DNA of 64,000 nt from JADCGM01 sp943368345 (GCA_943368345.1 CALRKY020000016.1:10767-74766), one strand, 5' to 3'; shown: positions 1 through 8,588, numbered from the stretch's first letter. A program made the numbers and translations. The notes: generated from the letters alone by a model not told the origin.

Positions 1-1
1 C

Positions 2-217
2 GACAATGAGCCGGGACGGTTGCTGCTAGGCTCGGTCGCGCAACTGTACGGCGATCAATTGTCGGCTGACAGTCAGCGCATTGTTGCGCTCCGGGCCTGG
101 GCGATTGTGCACGGGCTGGCAATGCTGGCGCTGGACGGGGTGCTCGATGCTGAGATGGTGGCCGCCGAACTCGACCGGGTGGTGGATTCGCAGGGGTTTG
201 CCGCCGGGCTTGCCTAG
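2..217 (+). CDS. TetR-family regulator, C-terminal fragment (5' end outside window)
   Basis: The open frame enters from the left edge and gives the last 71 residues of a protein. The segment RAWAIVHGLAMLALDGVL has the W-x3-HG-x2-x-L-x-L-DG pattern of the WHG ligand-binding domain at the end of many TetR-type repressors. The DNA-binding half is not in the window, so the family call rests on this one motif. It lies about 70 bases before the nitroreductase gene on the same strand and could regulate it; that is inference. Confidence 0.6.
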   Translation, partial: DNEPGRLLLGSVAQLYGDQLSADSQRIVALRAWAIVHGLAMLALDGVLDAEMVAAELDRVVDSQGFAAGLA

Positions 218-285
218 CGACTGGGGCAGTACTTTCCGCGCCAATGATCGGCTATCGCGCCGGGGCCACGCAAAAGGACAAGCAT

Positions 286-957
286 ATGCAGTATGACGAG
301 GTCATCATGGGGCGCCGCAGCATTCGCGGCTACAAGCCCGATCCGGTCCCGCGCGAGGTGATCGAAGAGATCATCGGCCTTGCGATGCGCGCGCCCTCGT
401 CGATGAACACCCAGCCTTGGCATTTCTATGTCATTACCGGCGAACCGCTCGACCGTATCCGCCGGGGCAATACCGAGCGCATGATGGCCGGCATCCCGCA
501 GTCGCGCGAATTCCGCACCGGCACCGCCTTTGCCGGACCGCACCGCGAGCGCCAGATCGGTGTTGCCAAGCAATTGTTCGCCGCGATGGGCATTGACCGC
601 GACGACGCCGCCGGGCGGCAGGACTGGGTGATGCGGGGTTTTCGCCAGTTTGACGCGCCGGTCTGCGTGATCGTCGCCTATGACAAGGAATTGGCTGGCA
701 GCGATGACACCCCGTTCGACTGCGGCGCGGTGGCGACCGCGCTGGTCAACGCGGCGTGGTCGCGGGGGCTGGGTTGCGTGATCAACAGCCAGGGCATCAT
801 GCAGTCGCCGGTGGTGCGCGAGCACGCCGGGATCAGCGACGACCACGTCATCATGAAGAGCATCGCGCTCGGCTGGCCGGACGAGACGTTTCCGGCGAAC
901 GCGGTGGTGTCGGAGCGGAGGCAGGTTGAGGACGCGGCGCGGTTTGTGGGGTTTTGA
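286..957 (+). CDS. Nitroreductase-family flavoprotein
   Basis: This is a 223-residue protein of the FMN-dependent nitroreductase family, which reduces nitro groups, quinones or enals with NAD(P)H in the cytoplasm. The N-terminal RRSIRGY segment and the RAPSSMNTQPWHF segment are the usual FMN phosphate and isoalloxazine contacts, and the GLGCVINSQG stretch near residue 165 matches the C-terminal flavin-binding part. An upstream in-frame start at 244 exists, but ATG 286 follows an AAGGA ribosome site and begins at the family's usual N-terminus. The natural substrate cannot be told. It stands alone, between a regulator fragment and a toxin-antitoxin pair. Confidence 0.88.
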   Translation: MQYDEVIMGRRSIRGYKPDPVPREVIEEIIGLAMRAPSSMNTQPWHFYVITGEPLDRIRRGNTERMMAGIPQSREFRTGTAFAGPHRERQIGVAKQLFAAMGIDRDDAAGRQDWVMRGFRQFDAPVCVIVAYDKELAGSDDTPFDCGAVATALVNAAWSRGLGCVINSQGIMQSPVVREHAGISDDHVIMKSIALGWPDETFPANAVVSERRQVEDAARFVGF

Positions 958-1003
958 GAGGTGCGAGTTGCCGATTGATCGGTAAGACACTATCCTACAA
1001 CTC

Positions 1004-1279
1004 GTGAACGCTCACACACGCCTCTCGGCCAAGGGTCAGGTTATCATCCCCAAAGGCGTGCGCGATTCGCACAACTGGCATCCCGGTACCGAATTCGAAG
1101 TTGTCGATCAGCCAGATGGCGTCTTGTTGCGGCGGGCAACGATTGGCGAGCGTAAACTGACAGTTCAGGAATTCTGGGCGCGAAATCCACCGCATGAAGG
1201 CCCAACCGTCACGCTTGAAGAAATGAACGAAGGCGTCATGCGCATCGCGCGAGAGTCATGGCCGCCGCGCACGGGATGA
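1004..1279 (+). CDS. vapB: AbrB/SpoVT-type antitoxin of a VapBC pair
   Basis: This 91-residue protein starts with a short swapped-hairpin AbrB domain (LSAKGQVIIPKGVRD, residues 8-22), the DNA-binding fold of many VapB/MazE antitoxins. Its C-terminal half would wrap the toxin. The start is GTG; no ATG fits before the domain. The stop overlaps the ATG of the following PIN-domain gene (ATGA at 1276-1279), the translational coupling expected of antitoxin then toxin. By analogy it represses its own operon together with the toxin. Confidence 0.85.
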   Translation: MNAHTRLSAKGQVIIPKGVRDSHNWHPGTEFEVVDQPDGVLLRRATIGERKLTVQEFWARNPPHEGPTVTLEEMNEGVMRIARESWPPRTG

Positions 1280-1668
1280 TCGCGGTTGATACCAACGTCC
1301 TCGTCCGCTTCATTGCTCGTGACGATGCACGGCAGGCCGCGATTGCCGGGGCATTGATTGCTGAACGCAGCGTTTACATCTCGAAAGGTGTGCTGATGGA
1401 AACGGAATGGGTGTTGCGCGCCAATTTCGGTTGGTCGCGTGACCGCATCAACACTGCGCTCGGCGATCTCTTGTCGTTGGAGACAGTGGCAATCGACGAC
1501 CCAGCATTGACGCTGTGGACCCTTGCGCGCCATGCCGCAGGCGCGGACATGGCTGATATGCTGCACTTGGTAGCCGCGCAGCGAACCGAGGGATTTGCGA
1601 CATTCGACGGCACCTTGGCTGCCGATGCAGGCCGGGACGTTCCTGTGCGGGTGGAGACGCTGCGGTAG
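1276..1668 (+). CDS. vapC: PIN-domain ribonuclease toxin (VapC-like)
   Basis: A 130-residue PIN-domain protein, typically an Mg-dependent endoribonuclease neutralised by its partner antitoxin. The acidic active-site residues are visible: D in AVDTNVLVRF, E in METEW, D in GADMADMLHL and D in TFDGTL. An earlier in-frame ATG at 1258 would add six residues. ATG 1276 is preferred because it overlaps the antitoxin stop and starts directly at the catalytic strand. This is the first of two VapBC-type pairs in the window. Confidence 0.85.
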   Translation: MIAVDTNVLVRFIARDDARQAAIAGALIAERSVYISKGVLMETEWVLRANFGWSRDRINTALGDLLSLETVAIDDPALTLWTLARHAAGADMADMLHLVAAQRTEGFATFDGTLAADAGRDVPVRVETLR

Positions 1669-1716
1669 GTTGTCGTAGTCCACGGCGTACAGACCGGAAT
1701 AGCGTCGGCAGCCCCC

Positions 1717-3063
1717 TCACTTCATCAACACAAATTCCTCCGCCATTGACGGGTGGATTGCCACGGTGGCGTCGAACTGGGCTTTGGTGAGGCCCGCTTT
1801 CACGCAGATGGCGATGGCCTGCATGACCTCGGCGGCGTCGGGGGCGATGATGTGGGCGCCGACGACGCGGTCGGTGGCGGGGTCGCAGATGAGTTTGTAG
1901 AGCGCGCGCTCATCGCGGTCGGCGAGCGTGTTCTTCATCGCGCGGAAGTCGGAGGTGAAGATTTTGACGTCGCCATATTTCGCGCGGGCCTGGGTTTCGG
2001 TCAGGCCGACGCTGGCGATGGGCGGGTGGCTGAATACGGCGCTCGGGATGCAGTCATAATCGACCGTCCACGGCTTGTTGCCGAACACCGTGTCGGCAAA
2101 GGCATGGCCTTCGCGGATAGCAACCGGGGTAAGCTGGACCCGGTCGGTGACGTCGCCGACGGCGTAGATATTGGCGATATTGGTCCGGCTGGCGCTGTCC
2201 ACCTTGATCGCCCCGGTTCTCGGGTCGAGCGCGATGCCGATGGACTCCAGTCCCAGTCGGGCGGAATTGGGCGGGCGACCGACAGCGAACATCAGTTGGT
2301 CCGCAATAAGGGGTTCACCGCCATCGGTGACATGGATGGCGAGGTTGCCGTCACCTTGGCGCTCGATACGATCGAACGCGGCTCCGGTGCGGACCTTGAT
2401 TCCCGATTTGCGGGTGGCGGCCATCAGGTGGTCGGCAAGGTCGTCGTCATAGCCGCGCAGCAGCCGGTCGCCGCGCAGCAGCAGCGTCACCGCGACTCCG
2501 AGATTGTGGAAGATGCCGGCAAACTCGGTGGCGATATAGCCGCCGCCGGCGATGACGATATGCTTGGGCAGGGTGGGGAGGTGGAACACCTCGTTCGAGG
2601 TGATGCCGTGCTCGGCACCGGGCACGTCGGGGATTTGCGGTCGTGCGCCGGTGGCGATCAGGATTTTGTCGGCGGTGATGCGCTTGTCATCGACCTGGAG
2701 CGTGTGGGCGTCGATCAGCACAGCGCGGTCGTGGAAGATGGTGACCCCGGCCTTGTCGAGATTGACGGTGTAAAGGCCGTTGAGGCGCGCGACCTCCGCC
2801 AGCACATTGTCACGCAGGATGGACCAGTTGAACACAGCCGAGCCGATCTCCCAGCCGAAGCGACGGGCATCAGCCAAGTCCTCCGCGAAGTGCGAGCCGT
2901 AGACCAGCAGCTTCTTGGGGACACAGCCGCGGATGACGCAGGTGCCTCCGACCTGATGCTCCTCGGCCACTGCAACACGCGCGCCGTGGCCTGCGGCGAT
3001 ACGTGCTGCGCGGACGCCGCCGGAGCCGGCACCGATGACGAAGAGATCGTAGTCGAAGGACAT
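1717..3063 (-). CDS. gor: Glutathione-disulfide reductase
   Basis: This 448-residue flavoprotein reduces oxidised glutathione with NADPH and so keeps the cytoplasmic thiol pool reduced. An N-terminal FAD Rossmann motif (GAGSGGVRAARIA) is followed by the redox-active disulfide GGTCVIRGCVPKK near residue 40. A second dinucleotide motif (AGGGYIATEFAG) lies near residue 170, and the C-terminal catalytic HP pair (IHPSMAEEF) sits near the end. Length and motif order match the glutathione reductase branch rather than lipoamide dehydrogenase, which has GGTCLNVGCIP. The long open frame on the opposite strand is an antisense shadow. Confidence 0.95.
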   Translation of the reverse strand: MSFDYDLFVIGAGSGGVRAARIAAGHGARVAVAEEHQVGGTCVIRGCVPKKLLVYGSHFAEDLADARRFGWEIGSAVFNWSILRDNVLAEVARLNGLYTVNLDKAGVTIFHDRAVLIDAHTLQVDDKRITADKILIATGARPQIPDVPGAEHGITSNEVFHLPTLPKHIVIAGGGYIATEFAGIFHNLGVAVTLLLRGDRLLRGYDDDLADHLMAATRKSGIKVRTGAAFDRIERQGDGNLAIHVTDGGEPLIADQLMFAVGRPPNSARLGLESIGIALDPRTGAIKVDSASRTNIANIYAVGDVTDRVQLTPVAIREGHAFADTVFGNKPWTVDYDCIPSAVFSHPPIASVGLTETQARAKYGDVKIFTSDFRAMKNTLADRDERALYKLICDPATDRVVGAHIIAPDAAEVMQAIAICVKAGLTKAQFDATVAIHPSMAEEFVLMK

Positions 3064-3107
3064 GGGGAGGCTCCGGTCGAAGGGGTGCTGTGCCGACCTT
3101 AGCCGTT

Positions 3108-3127
3108 ATCCTGACGAAAGTCAGGAT
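3108..3127. repeat. Short palindrome, 8-bp arms with GAAA loop
   Basis: ATCCTGAC and GTCAGGAT are perfect inverted arms around GAAA. The element lies between the Gfa-like gene and gor, both on the minus strand. Related pieces recur at 3164-3179 (TTTTCGTCAGGATGAC) and 6448-6462 (GAAAGTCAGGATGAC). It may be a small repeated palindrome or a transcription pause site; there is no T-run on either side, so a classic terminator is not supported. Confidence 0.5.
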
Positions 3128-3169
3128 CGGTTTGGAGACGGACGAACTGCATGGAGAATCTGATTTTCG

Positions 3170-3571
3170 TCAGGATGACGGGTTGTCAGGTGGAAGAGCG
3201 GCCCGGGCAGCTTCCCAGTCGGCGCGGCCGTCATAGGGTTGGATGGTAACGGTCAACGCGCTGACGTCGTCCAGTGCCCGCAGGTTAACGCTCCACCCGT
3301 CCGGATGGCTGCGGGGGCGGTAGAAGCTCTTGATGCCGCAGGTGGTGCAGAACAGATGCTGCGCGGTGTGGGTTCCGAAGATGTAGCGGGTCAGCGCCGC
3401 GGCATCAGTCAGCAGATGGAAATCAGGCTGCGGAACGATGAGGTGGAGGAAACCGGTTTTGCTACAAATCGAGCAGTTGCAGTCGAGGACGGTGACCGTG
3501 CGGGGTGCGACGATCTCGAATCGGACTGCGCCGCAGTGGCAGCCTCCCGAGAGGCGGATCGAGTCAGGCAT
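3170..3571 (-). CDS. Gfa-like (GFA/CENP-V family) zinc-binding protein
   Basis: A 133-residue single-domain protein with the cysteine pattern of the GFA family: CHCGAVRFE at the start, CNCSICSKTG near residue 35 and FCTTCGI near residue 80. These bind zinc. The best-known member was described as a glutathione-dependent formaldehyde-activating enzyme, but that activity is disputed, so the true reaction is unknown. The start is placed at the Met just before the first motif. The longer upstream extension is AT-rich and lacks family similarity. The gene lies upstream of gor on the same strand, which fits a thiol-related role. Confidence 0.85.
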   Translation of the reverse strand: MPDSIRLSGGCHCGAVRFEIVAPRTVTVLDCNCSICSKTGFLHLIVPQPDFHLLTDAAALTRYIFGTHTAQHLFCTTCGIKSFYRPRSHPDGWSVNLRALDDVSALTVTIQPYDGRADWEAARAALPPDNPSS

Positions 3572-3742
3572 GGAGGAAGGATAGCCTAGTCGGCGCGATC
3601 TGGCGAGAACGGGTGCGATGGCTGCGTTTTTCGTAATCCAGGAGAAATTACACCAATAATTGGGAATATTTCTGGCCTGTTGACTATGGTAGCACGCGAC
3701 GCAAATAGTTGTATTTATTGTATATCTACAGAAAAAATAAAG

Positions 3743-3760
3743 TTGGCACGGCTCCTGCAA
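3743..3760 (+). promoter_or_regulatory. Sigma-54 (RpoN) promoter, -24/-12 type
   Basis: TTGGCACGGCTCCTGCAA contains the invariant GG (3745-3746) and GC (3757-3758) separated by exactly ten bases, inside a near-consensus TGGCACG-N4-TTGCA context. It lies in an AT-rich gap of about 245 bases and points at the small exported-peptide gene 58 bases downstream. Sigma-54 promoters need an enhancer-binding activator. No activator gene is visible nearby. A weak palindrome AAATA-GTTG-TATTT lies just upstream and could be part of an activator site. Confidence 0.8.
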
Positions 3761-3817
3761 TCAAGTTGAGCAGGCGAGGCTGGATGTTCCAGCCACACCA
3801 AGAAACAGGAGACCAAC

Positions 3818-3964
3818 ATGACCGCATATACCACCAATTCCGCCCTTCGCACCGTCGTCAGCCTGACCGGCACGATTGTGTTCGCATCGATTTGCCTGCT
3901 CGGCGCCACCGCTCCGGCACAGGCAGCATCGCCGGTTCAGTTCACCACCCAGACCGCGCGCTGA
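3818..3964 (+). CDS. Small exported peptide, 48 aa, behind a sigma-54 promoter
   Basis: ATG 3818 follows an AGGAG site at a six-base spacing. The 48-residue product has a basic start, a hydrophobic core (about residues 13-30) and an A-Q-A cleavage site near residue 36, leaving a mature tail of only about 12 residues. It could be a secreted peptide, or the uncleaved product could act as a single-span membrane peptide. I do not recognise a family. The strong promoter and good ribosome site argue that it is really expressed. The next gene on the strand starts about 150 bases later. Confidence 0.6.
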   Translation: MTAYTTNSALRTVVSLTGTIVFASICLLGATAPAQAASPVQFTTQTAR

Positions 3965-4116
3965 TCGAAATCATTCGCGTCGACCGGGGCGACTGAAACT
4001 TTCGCCGATCCCGCAACGTAGTTTGGAACATGGGAGCAATGCAGCCCCGGCATTGGCAATGCCGCTTCGCAGCGCCGACATAGGTGAGATTGAAGACACA
4101 GGTTCGGAGACCGGCG

Positions 4117-4560
4117 ATGCTGGCACAGGCAGAGATGATGACATTTGGAGATTGCGACGGCGGCACGGCCGGACCAGCGCCCGTGCGCTTTGATGCGCTG
4201 GAACTGCGTGTCCTCAGTCTGGTGGCATCCGGCCGGGAGACGGTGCCGTCCAATGGCCGCCTGCACCGGGCCGGGGATGTGATCCTTGGCCGACGTGGGC
4301 AGGGCCCACTCGCCGACATTCGGCTTGAGGCGCTGCGCCGTCAGGCGGCGGCCGTGCTGCGCGGCAGCCGGGAGGCACTGGCTGAATTTGCCGCCGCTGG
4401 CTATTCGGCCTGCCATCTCGATGCGGTGCGCCAGATGATGGCGAATGCCCGCCCGCGCGTGACTGCCGACCGGCTTGCCCATGCTGGCGGGATCACACTC
4501 GGCCTCGGCGCGATTGCCGGGTTCTTCGCGTTGACGGCGGTGATGTTCACCCAGGTCTGA
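4117..4560 (+). CDS. Unknown protein with C-terminal membrane anchor
   Basis: This 147-residue protein starts at an ATG with a GGAG site seven bases upstream; a GTG at 4084 would extend it. The first about 120 residues are mixed and look soluble. Residues about 128-145 (GGITLGLGAIAGFFAL and on) form one hydrophobic segment, so it is probably tail-anchored. I recognise no domain. It may be co-transcribed with the sigma-54-controlled peptide gene upstream, since no promoter is obvious in between. Its stop codon shares the perfect palindrome TGACGCGCGTCA with the stop of glmS on the other strand. Confidence 0.6.
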   Translation: MLAQAEMMTFGDCDGGTAGPAPVRFDALELRVLSLVASGRETVPSNGRLHRAGDVILGRRGQGPLADIRLEALRRQAAAVLRGSREALAEFAAAGYSACHLDAVRQMMANARPRVTADRLAHAGGITLGLGAIAGFFALTAVMFTQV

Positions 4561-4569
4561 CGCGCGTCA
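4558..4569. repeat. 12-bp perfect palindrome across two convergent stop codons
   Basis: TGACGCGCGTCA begins with the TGA of the plus-strand membrane-anchored gene and ends with the TCA that is the glmS stop on the minus strand. Only six bases separate the two genes, so there is no room for separate terminators. The palindrome may be chance. Confidence 0.4.
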
Positions 4570-6390
4570 TTCCACCGTGACGGATTTCGCCAGATTGCGC
4601 GGTTGATCGACGTCTGCGCCCTTCAGCACCGCGACATGATAGGCGAGCAATTGGATCGGCACCGCATAGACCAGCGGCGCGATCAGTGGATGCACCTTGG
4701 GCATTTCAATTGTCGCGATGGTGTTTTCCCCGGCCTGGGCGATACCGTCCGCGTCGGAGATGAGCACCACCTGGGCACCGCGCGCCTGCGCTTCCTGCAT
4801 GTTGGACACGGTCTTGTCGAACAAGGGGCCCGATGGCGCGATGACAATCAACGGAACCAGATCATCGATGAGGGCAATCGGGCCGTGCTTCATCTCGCCA
4901 GAGGCATAGCCTTCGGCATGGATATAGCTGATTTCCTTCAGCTTCAGCGCACCTTCCAGCGCCATCGGATAGTCGGGGCCCCGACCGAGATACAGCACGT
5001 CTCGGGCAGCAGCGATCTTCGGAGCCATCGCGCGGATATCGTCATCATGGGCGAGGGCATGGTTCATCGCCTCGGGGACTTCGGACAGGTGCAGGACGAT
5101 CTCCGCCTCATCCTCCGCTGACAGCCGCCCCCTGGCGCGGGCCAGATTTACGGCGAGCGCGGCCATCACCGCCAATTGACAGGTGAACGCCTTGGTCGAG
5201 GCAACGCCGACCTCCGGCCCGGCGTGGGTCGGCAGCAGCAGATCAACCTCGCGCGCCATCGAGCTGGTCGGCACGTTGATGATGCCGGCGGTGGTCAATC
5301 CGCCCGATTTCATGTGGCGAAGGGCGGCCAGCGTGTCCGCCGTCTCGCCGGATTGGGAGATGACGAGGCCAAGCATGTTGGGGCCGAGCACCGGATCGCG
5401 GTAGCGATATTCGCTGGCGACATCGACCTCGACCGGGATCCGGGCGAGTTGTTCGATCCAGTATTTGCCGATCATGCCGACATAGGATGCGGTGCCGCAC
5501 GCGACGATCGCCATCCGTTCAACCGTCGACAGGTCAAAATCCATGTCGGGCAGGGCAACCTGGTTTTCCAGCGGACGCAGGTAGCTTTGCAGGGTCTGAG
5601 CCGCGACGACCGGCTGCTCGTAAATTTCCTTCAGCATGAAGTGCGGATGATTGCCCTTGTCGACCAACAGGCCGGAGGCGCCCGAATCGACCACAGGTCG
5701 TTTCACCCGGGTGTTGGCGCTGTCATAGATTTCGACGCTGTCACGCTGAACAACGGCCCAATCGCCTTCTTCAAGATAGGTGATGCGGCGGGTGAGCGGT
5801 GCGAGCGCAATGGCATCGGAGCCGAGATAATTTTCCCCGTCGCCATAGCCGACTGTCAGCGGCGCACCGAGGCGGGCCCCGATCAGCAGGTCCGGGTGGG
5901 TGCGGAACATCACCGCAAGGGCAAAGGCACCGTGCAGCCGGGGCAGGACGGTTGCAACCGCATCGCGCGGGGACTGACCCGCCTCAACCTCGCGGGCGAT
6001 CAGATGCGCGACAACTTCCGTATCGGTCTGGCTGAGGAAACGCCGGCCCTCTGCCAGCAGTTCGTCGCGCAGTGGCTTGAAATTCTCGATAATTCCGTTG
6101 TGCACGATGACAACATCACCGGCGATATGCGGGTGGGCATTGTCCTCGGTCGGGGCCCCATGCGTCGCCCAGCGGGTGTGGGCAATGCCGGCATTTCCTG
6201 GCAGCGGTTCGGCATCCAAGCGGGCCGCGAGATTGCCGAGCTTGCCTTGCGCCCGGCGACGGTCGAAGTCGCCGCCATGGACGGTGCAGATGCCGGAGGA
6301 ATCATAGCCCCGGTATTCCAGTCGTTTCAGCCCGCCCAGCAAGCGGTCCGCAACCGCATCACGACCCAGAATGCCGATGATTCCACACAT
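4567..6390 (-). CDS. glmS: Glutamine--fructose-6-phosphate aminotransferase (isomerizing)
   Basis: A 607-residue enzyme that makes glucosamine-6-phosphate from fructose-6-phosphate and glutamine, the first step to UDP-GlcNAc for peptidoglycan and LPS. The start is set at MCGIIGILG because the Cys after the initiator Met must become the N-terminal nucleophile of the glutaminase domain; the in-frame extension upstream is not used. Two SIS sugar-isomerase domains follow, with SQSGETADT near residue 345 and the final KSVTVE tail that closes the active site. It lies downstream of glmU on the same strand with a 106-base gap. No glmS-ribozyme-like element is evident there. Confidence 0.97.
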   Translation of the reverse strand: MCGIIGILGRDAVADRLLGGLKRLEYRGYDSSGICTVHGGDFDRRRAQGKLGNLAARLDAEPLPGNAGIAHTRWATHGAPTEDNAHPHIAGDVVIVHNGIIENFKPLRDELLAEGRRFLSQTDTEVVAHLIAREVEAGQSPRDAVATVLPRLHGAFALAVMFRTHPDLLIGARLGAPLTVGYGDGENYLGSDAIALAPLTRRITYLEEGDWAVVQRDSVEIYDSANTRVKRPVVDSGASGLLVDKGNHPHFMLKEIYEQPVVAAQTLQSYLRPLENQVALPDMDFDLSTVERMAIVACGTASYVGMIGKYWIEQLARIPVEVDVASEYRYRDPVLGPNMLGLVISQSGETADTLAALRHMKSGGLTTAGIINVPTSSMAREVDLLLPTHAGPEVGVASTKAFTCQLAVMAALAVNLARARGRLSAEDEAEIVLHLSEVPEAMNHALAHDDDIRAMAPKIAAARDVLYLGRGPDYPMALEGALKLKEISYIHAEGYASGEMKHGPIALIDDLVPLIVIAPSGPLFDKTVSNMQEAQARGAQVVLISDADGIAQAGENTIATIEMPKVHPLIAPLVYAVPIQLLAYHVAVLKGADVDQPRNLAKSVTVE

Positions 6391-6496
6391 AAACCAATTC
6401 GCCTCAATATGCTTTGTGACTGCCCATGCCACAGCCTTTCCCGACTAGAAAGTCAGGATGACCTGTCCTGCGACCTGTTTTGCAGCGATTCCGCCT

Positions 6497-7846
6497 TCAA
6501 TTCCTCTTCCGTGCGGTCATCACGGCGCGAAAACGCGCGGCCCATCCGGCTTTTTCGGTCTGGCTGCCGCGCGCGACGGCCAGCGCGTCGGGGGCGACAT
6601 CCTTGGTGACGACACTCCCGGCACCGACGATAGCTCCTGCGCCAATGGTGACAGGTGCCACCAGCGATGAATTGGACCCGATGAAGGCCCCGTCACCCAC
6701 GACAGTTTTATATTTGAAAAATCCGTCATAATTGCAGGTGATCGTGCCAGCGCCGACGTTGGCCTTCGCACCGATGTCCGCATCGCCGAGATAGGCGAGA
6801 TGATTGGCCTTGGCCCCGGCGCCGAGCCTGGTTTTCTTGATCTCGACGAAATTGCCGACTTTTGAATTTGCGCCGAGGTCCGCACCGGGGCGCAGGCGGG
6901 CGTAGGGTCCGACCTCAGCCCCGGTCCCAACATTTGCACCTTCGAGGTGTGAGAAGGCCTGAATGGTTGCGCCGTCAGCGACGGTCACACCGGGGCCAAA
7001 TACGACATTCTGGCCAATGGTGACATCGCGACCGAGGACCGTGTCGAAGCTGAACCAGACCGTGTCCGGGTCGCGGAGCGAGACCCCGGCGGCCATAACG
7101 TCGATCCGGCGTCGTGATTGCCATTCTGCTTCCACGGCGGCCAGTTCAGCGCGGGAGTTGATCCCGGCAACTTCGGCATCACCGGTTTCCACGACCAGCG
7201 AATGTCGCCCATCCGACGATGCAATCATGACGATGTCGGGCAGATAATATTCGCCCGCAGCATTGTCGTTGGTCACCCGGTCGAGCAACGCGAACAGGTC
7301 GGCCGACCGGACCGCCATCAAGCCGGAATTGCACAATGGGACGGCGCGTTCGTCCGCACTCGCATCCTTATATTCCACCATCTTGGCGATGCGTCCGTCG
7401 GCATCCGCGATGATGCGGCCATAGGCGGCAGGGTCAGCGGGCCGAAATCCCAGGACGACGCAGGCTGGAGCCTCCGGACCGTTCAACGCTGCGAGCATAT
7501 CCGTCATGGTTTCGGTGCGGATCAGCGGCACGTCACCGTAGAGGATCAGGACATCGCCGTCGAAATCGACGAGCGCGGCAGCGGCTTGCTGCACGGCATG
7601 GGCGGTCCCCACCTGCGGGTCCTGCGTTGCAACGTTGCAGCCGTGCGGTGTGACCGCCGCTTCGACTTGCGCGGCCTTGTCACCGACAATCACCACCTTG
7701 CACGCCGGGTCCAGCGCATCGATGCTGGCGAGCAGGTGCAGCAGCATCGGTCGACCGGCAATCGGATGCAGGACTTTATGCAGGTCCGACTTCATCCTTG
7801 TGCCTTTTCCGGCAGCGAGGATGATGGCGGCTACGGGGCGGGTCAT
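6497..7846 (-). CDS. glmU: Bifunctional GlcNAc-1-P uridylyltransferase / GlcN-1-P acetyltransferase
   Basis: This 449-residue enzyme performs the last two steps to UDP-GlcNAc. The N-terminal uridylyltransferase half carries LAAGKGTRMKS near residue 10 and GDVPL near residue 104. The C-terminal half is a left-handed beta-helix of hexapeptide repeats (from about residue 250) with the acetyl-CoA-binding region and the NYDG motif near residue 370. The length is typical. It precedes glmS on the same strand and the two probably form a transcription unit for amino-sugar synthesis. Confidence 0.97.
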   Translation of the reverse strand: MTRPVAAIILAAGKGTRMKSDLHKVLHPIAGRPMLLHLLASIDALDPACKVVIVGDKAAQVEAAVTPHGCNVATQDPQVGTAHAVQQAAAALVDFDGDVLILYGDVPLIRTETMTDMLAALNGPEAPACVVLGFRPADPAAYGRIIADADGRIAKMVEYKDASADERAVPLCNSGLMAVRSADLFALLDRVTNDNAAGEYYLPDIVMIASSDGRHSLVVETGDAEVAGINSRAELAAVEAEWQSRRRIDVMAAGVSLRDPDTVWFSFDTVLGRDVTIGQNVVFGPGVTVADGATIQAFSHLEGANVGTGAEVGPYARLRPGADLGANSKVGNFVEIKKTRLGAGAKANHLAYLGDADIGAKANVGAGTITCNYDGFFKYKTVVGDGAFIGSNSSLVAPVTIGAGAIVGAGSVVTKDVAPDALAVARGSQTEKAGWAARFRAVMTARKRN

Positions 7847-7922
7847 GCGATTTATATCCTGTCAACTACAGCGGGATTGCAACCCTTCTACCCACCCCAA
7901 TCCCGCCCTGCTAGGGAGAGGC

Positions 7923-8588
7923 ATGAAACTTCCAAAAACTATCATTTTTGATCTGGATGGAACGCTGGTTGATACCGGACCCGACCTGACGGCTGCGTTG
8001 AACCATGCCCTTGCCACTCTGGGGCGCGCACCGATGAGCGAGGCGTCGGTTCGGGAGTTGATCGGACACGGTGCGCGAAAGCTGTTAGAGCGCGGCCTGG
8101 CTCAAACCGGCGTGATGACGGCGGACCTCGTCGAGGCAGGCGTGACTCCGTTTCTCAGCTTTTATTCGGCGAACATCTGTGTCGGCTCTCGCCCCTTTCC
8201 GGGCGTGGAGGCAGCCCTTGATGCGCTTACGGCGGCGGGTTGCAGGCTCGCGGTGTGCACCAACAAGCCGCAGGCGCTCAGCGATCAGTTGCTTGCTGCA
8301 CTTGGCTGGTCTGGGCGGTTTGCCTGTGTGGTCGGGTCCGACAGCGTGCCGGACAAGAAACCGAATCCGGGGCATGTCCTTGCGACAATTGCCGGTGCGG
8401 GGGGACAGGTCGCGGACAGCGCCTATGTTGGGGATTCCAGCACCGATGTGGATGCTGCAAAGGCGGCGGGAGTGCCGGTGATTGCGGTCAGTTTCGGCTT
8501 CCCGGATCGGCCCGTCCACAACCTTGGGGCTGATGCGGTGATCGATCATTATGACGAACTTGTCGCAGCGCTAGGTCGGTTGCGCTGA
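7923..8588 (+). CDS. gph: Phosphoglycolate phosphatase (HAD superfamily)
   Basis: A 221-residue HAD hydrolase that probably removes 2-phosphoglycolate arising from DNA repair or oxygenase side reactions. Motif I is DLDGTLVDTG at residues about 10-19, motif II is the T in VCTNKPQAL, motif III is the K in KKPNPGH, and motif IV is GDSSTDVDAAKAAG. An alpha-helical cap lies between motifs I and II, as in the Gph branch. ATG 7923 follows GGGAGAGG. Its 3' end overlaps by 18 bases the end of the convergent nucleotidyltransferase-like gene. Confidence 0.88.
   Translation: MKLPKTIIFDLDGTLVDTGPDLTAALNHALATLGRAPMSEASVRELIGHGARKLLERGLAQTGVMTADLVEAGVTPFLSFYSANICVGSRPFPGVEAALDALTAAGCRLAVCTNKPQALSDQLLAALGWSGRFACVVGSDSVPDKKPNPGHVLATIAGAGGQVADSAYVGDSSTDVDAAKAAGVPVIAVSFGFPDRPVHNLGADAVIDHYDELVAALGRLR

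Noticed and set aside
1753..3102. 449-codon open frame on the plus strand over gor
   Set aside because: It is antisense to a complete glutathione reductase and its product is Gly/Asp/Val-rich without motifs, as expected from high-GC antisense frames.
6391..6496. glmS ribozyme or riboswitch before glmS
   Set aside because: The gap is only 106 bases and shows no ribozyme core; such ribozymes are a feature mainly of Gram-positive bacteria.
5176..6609. 477-codon plus-strand open frame over glmS
   Set aside because: It is antisense to the fully motif-supported glmS; the product shows no domain.
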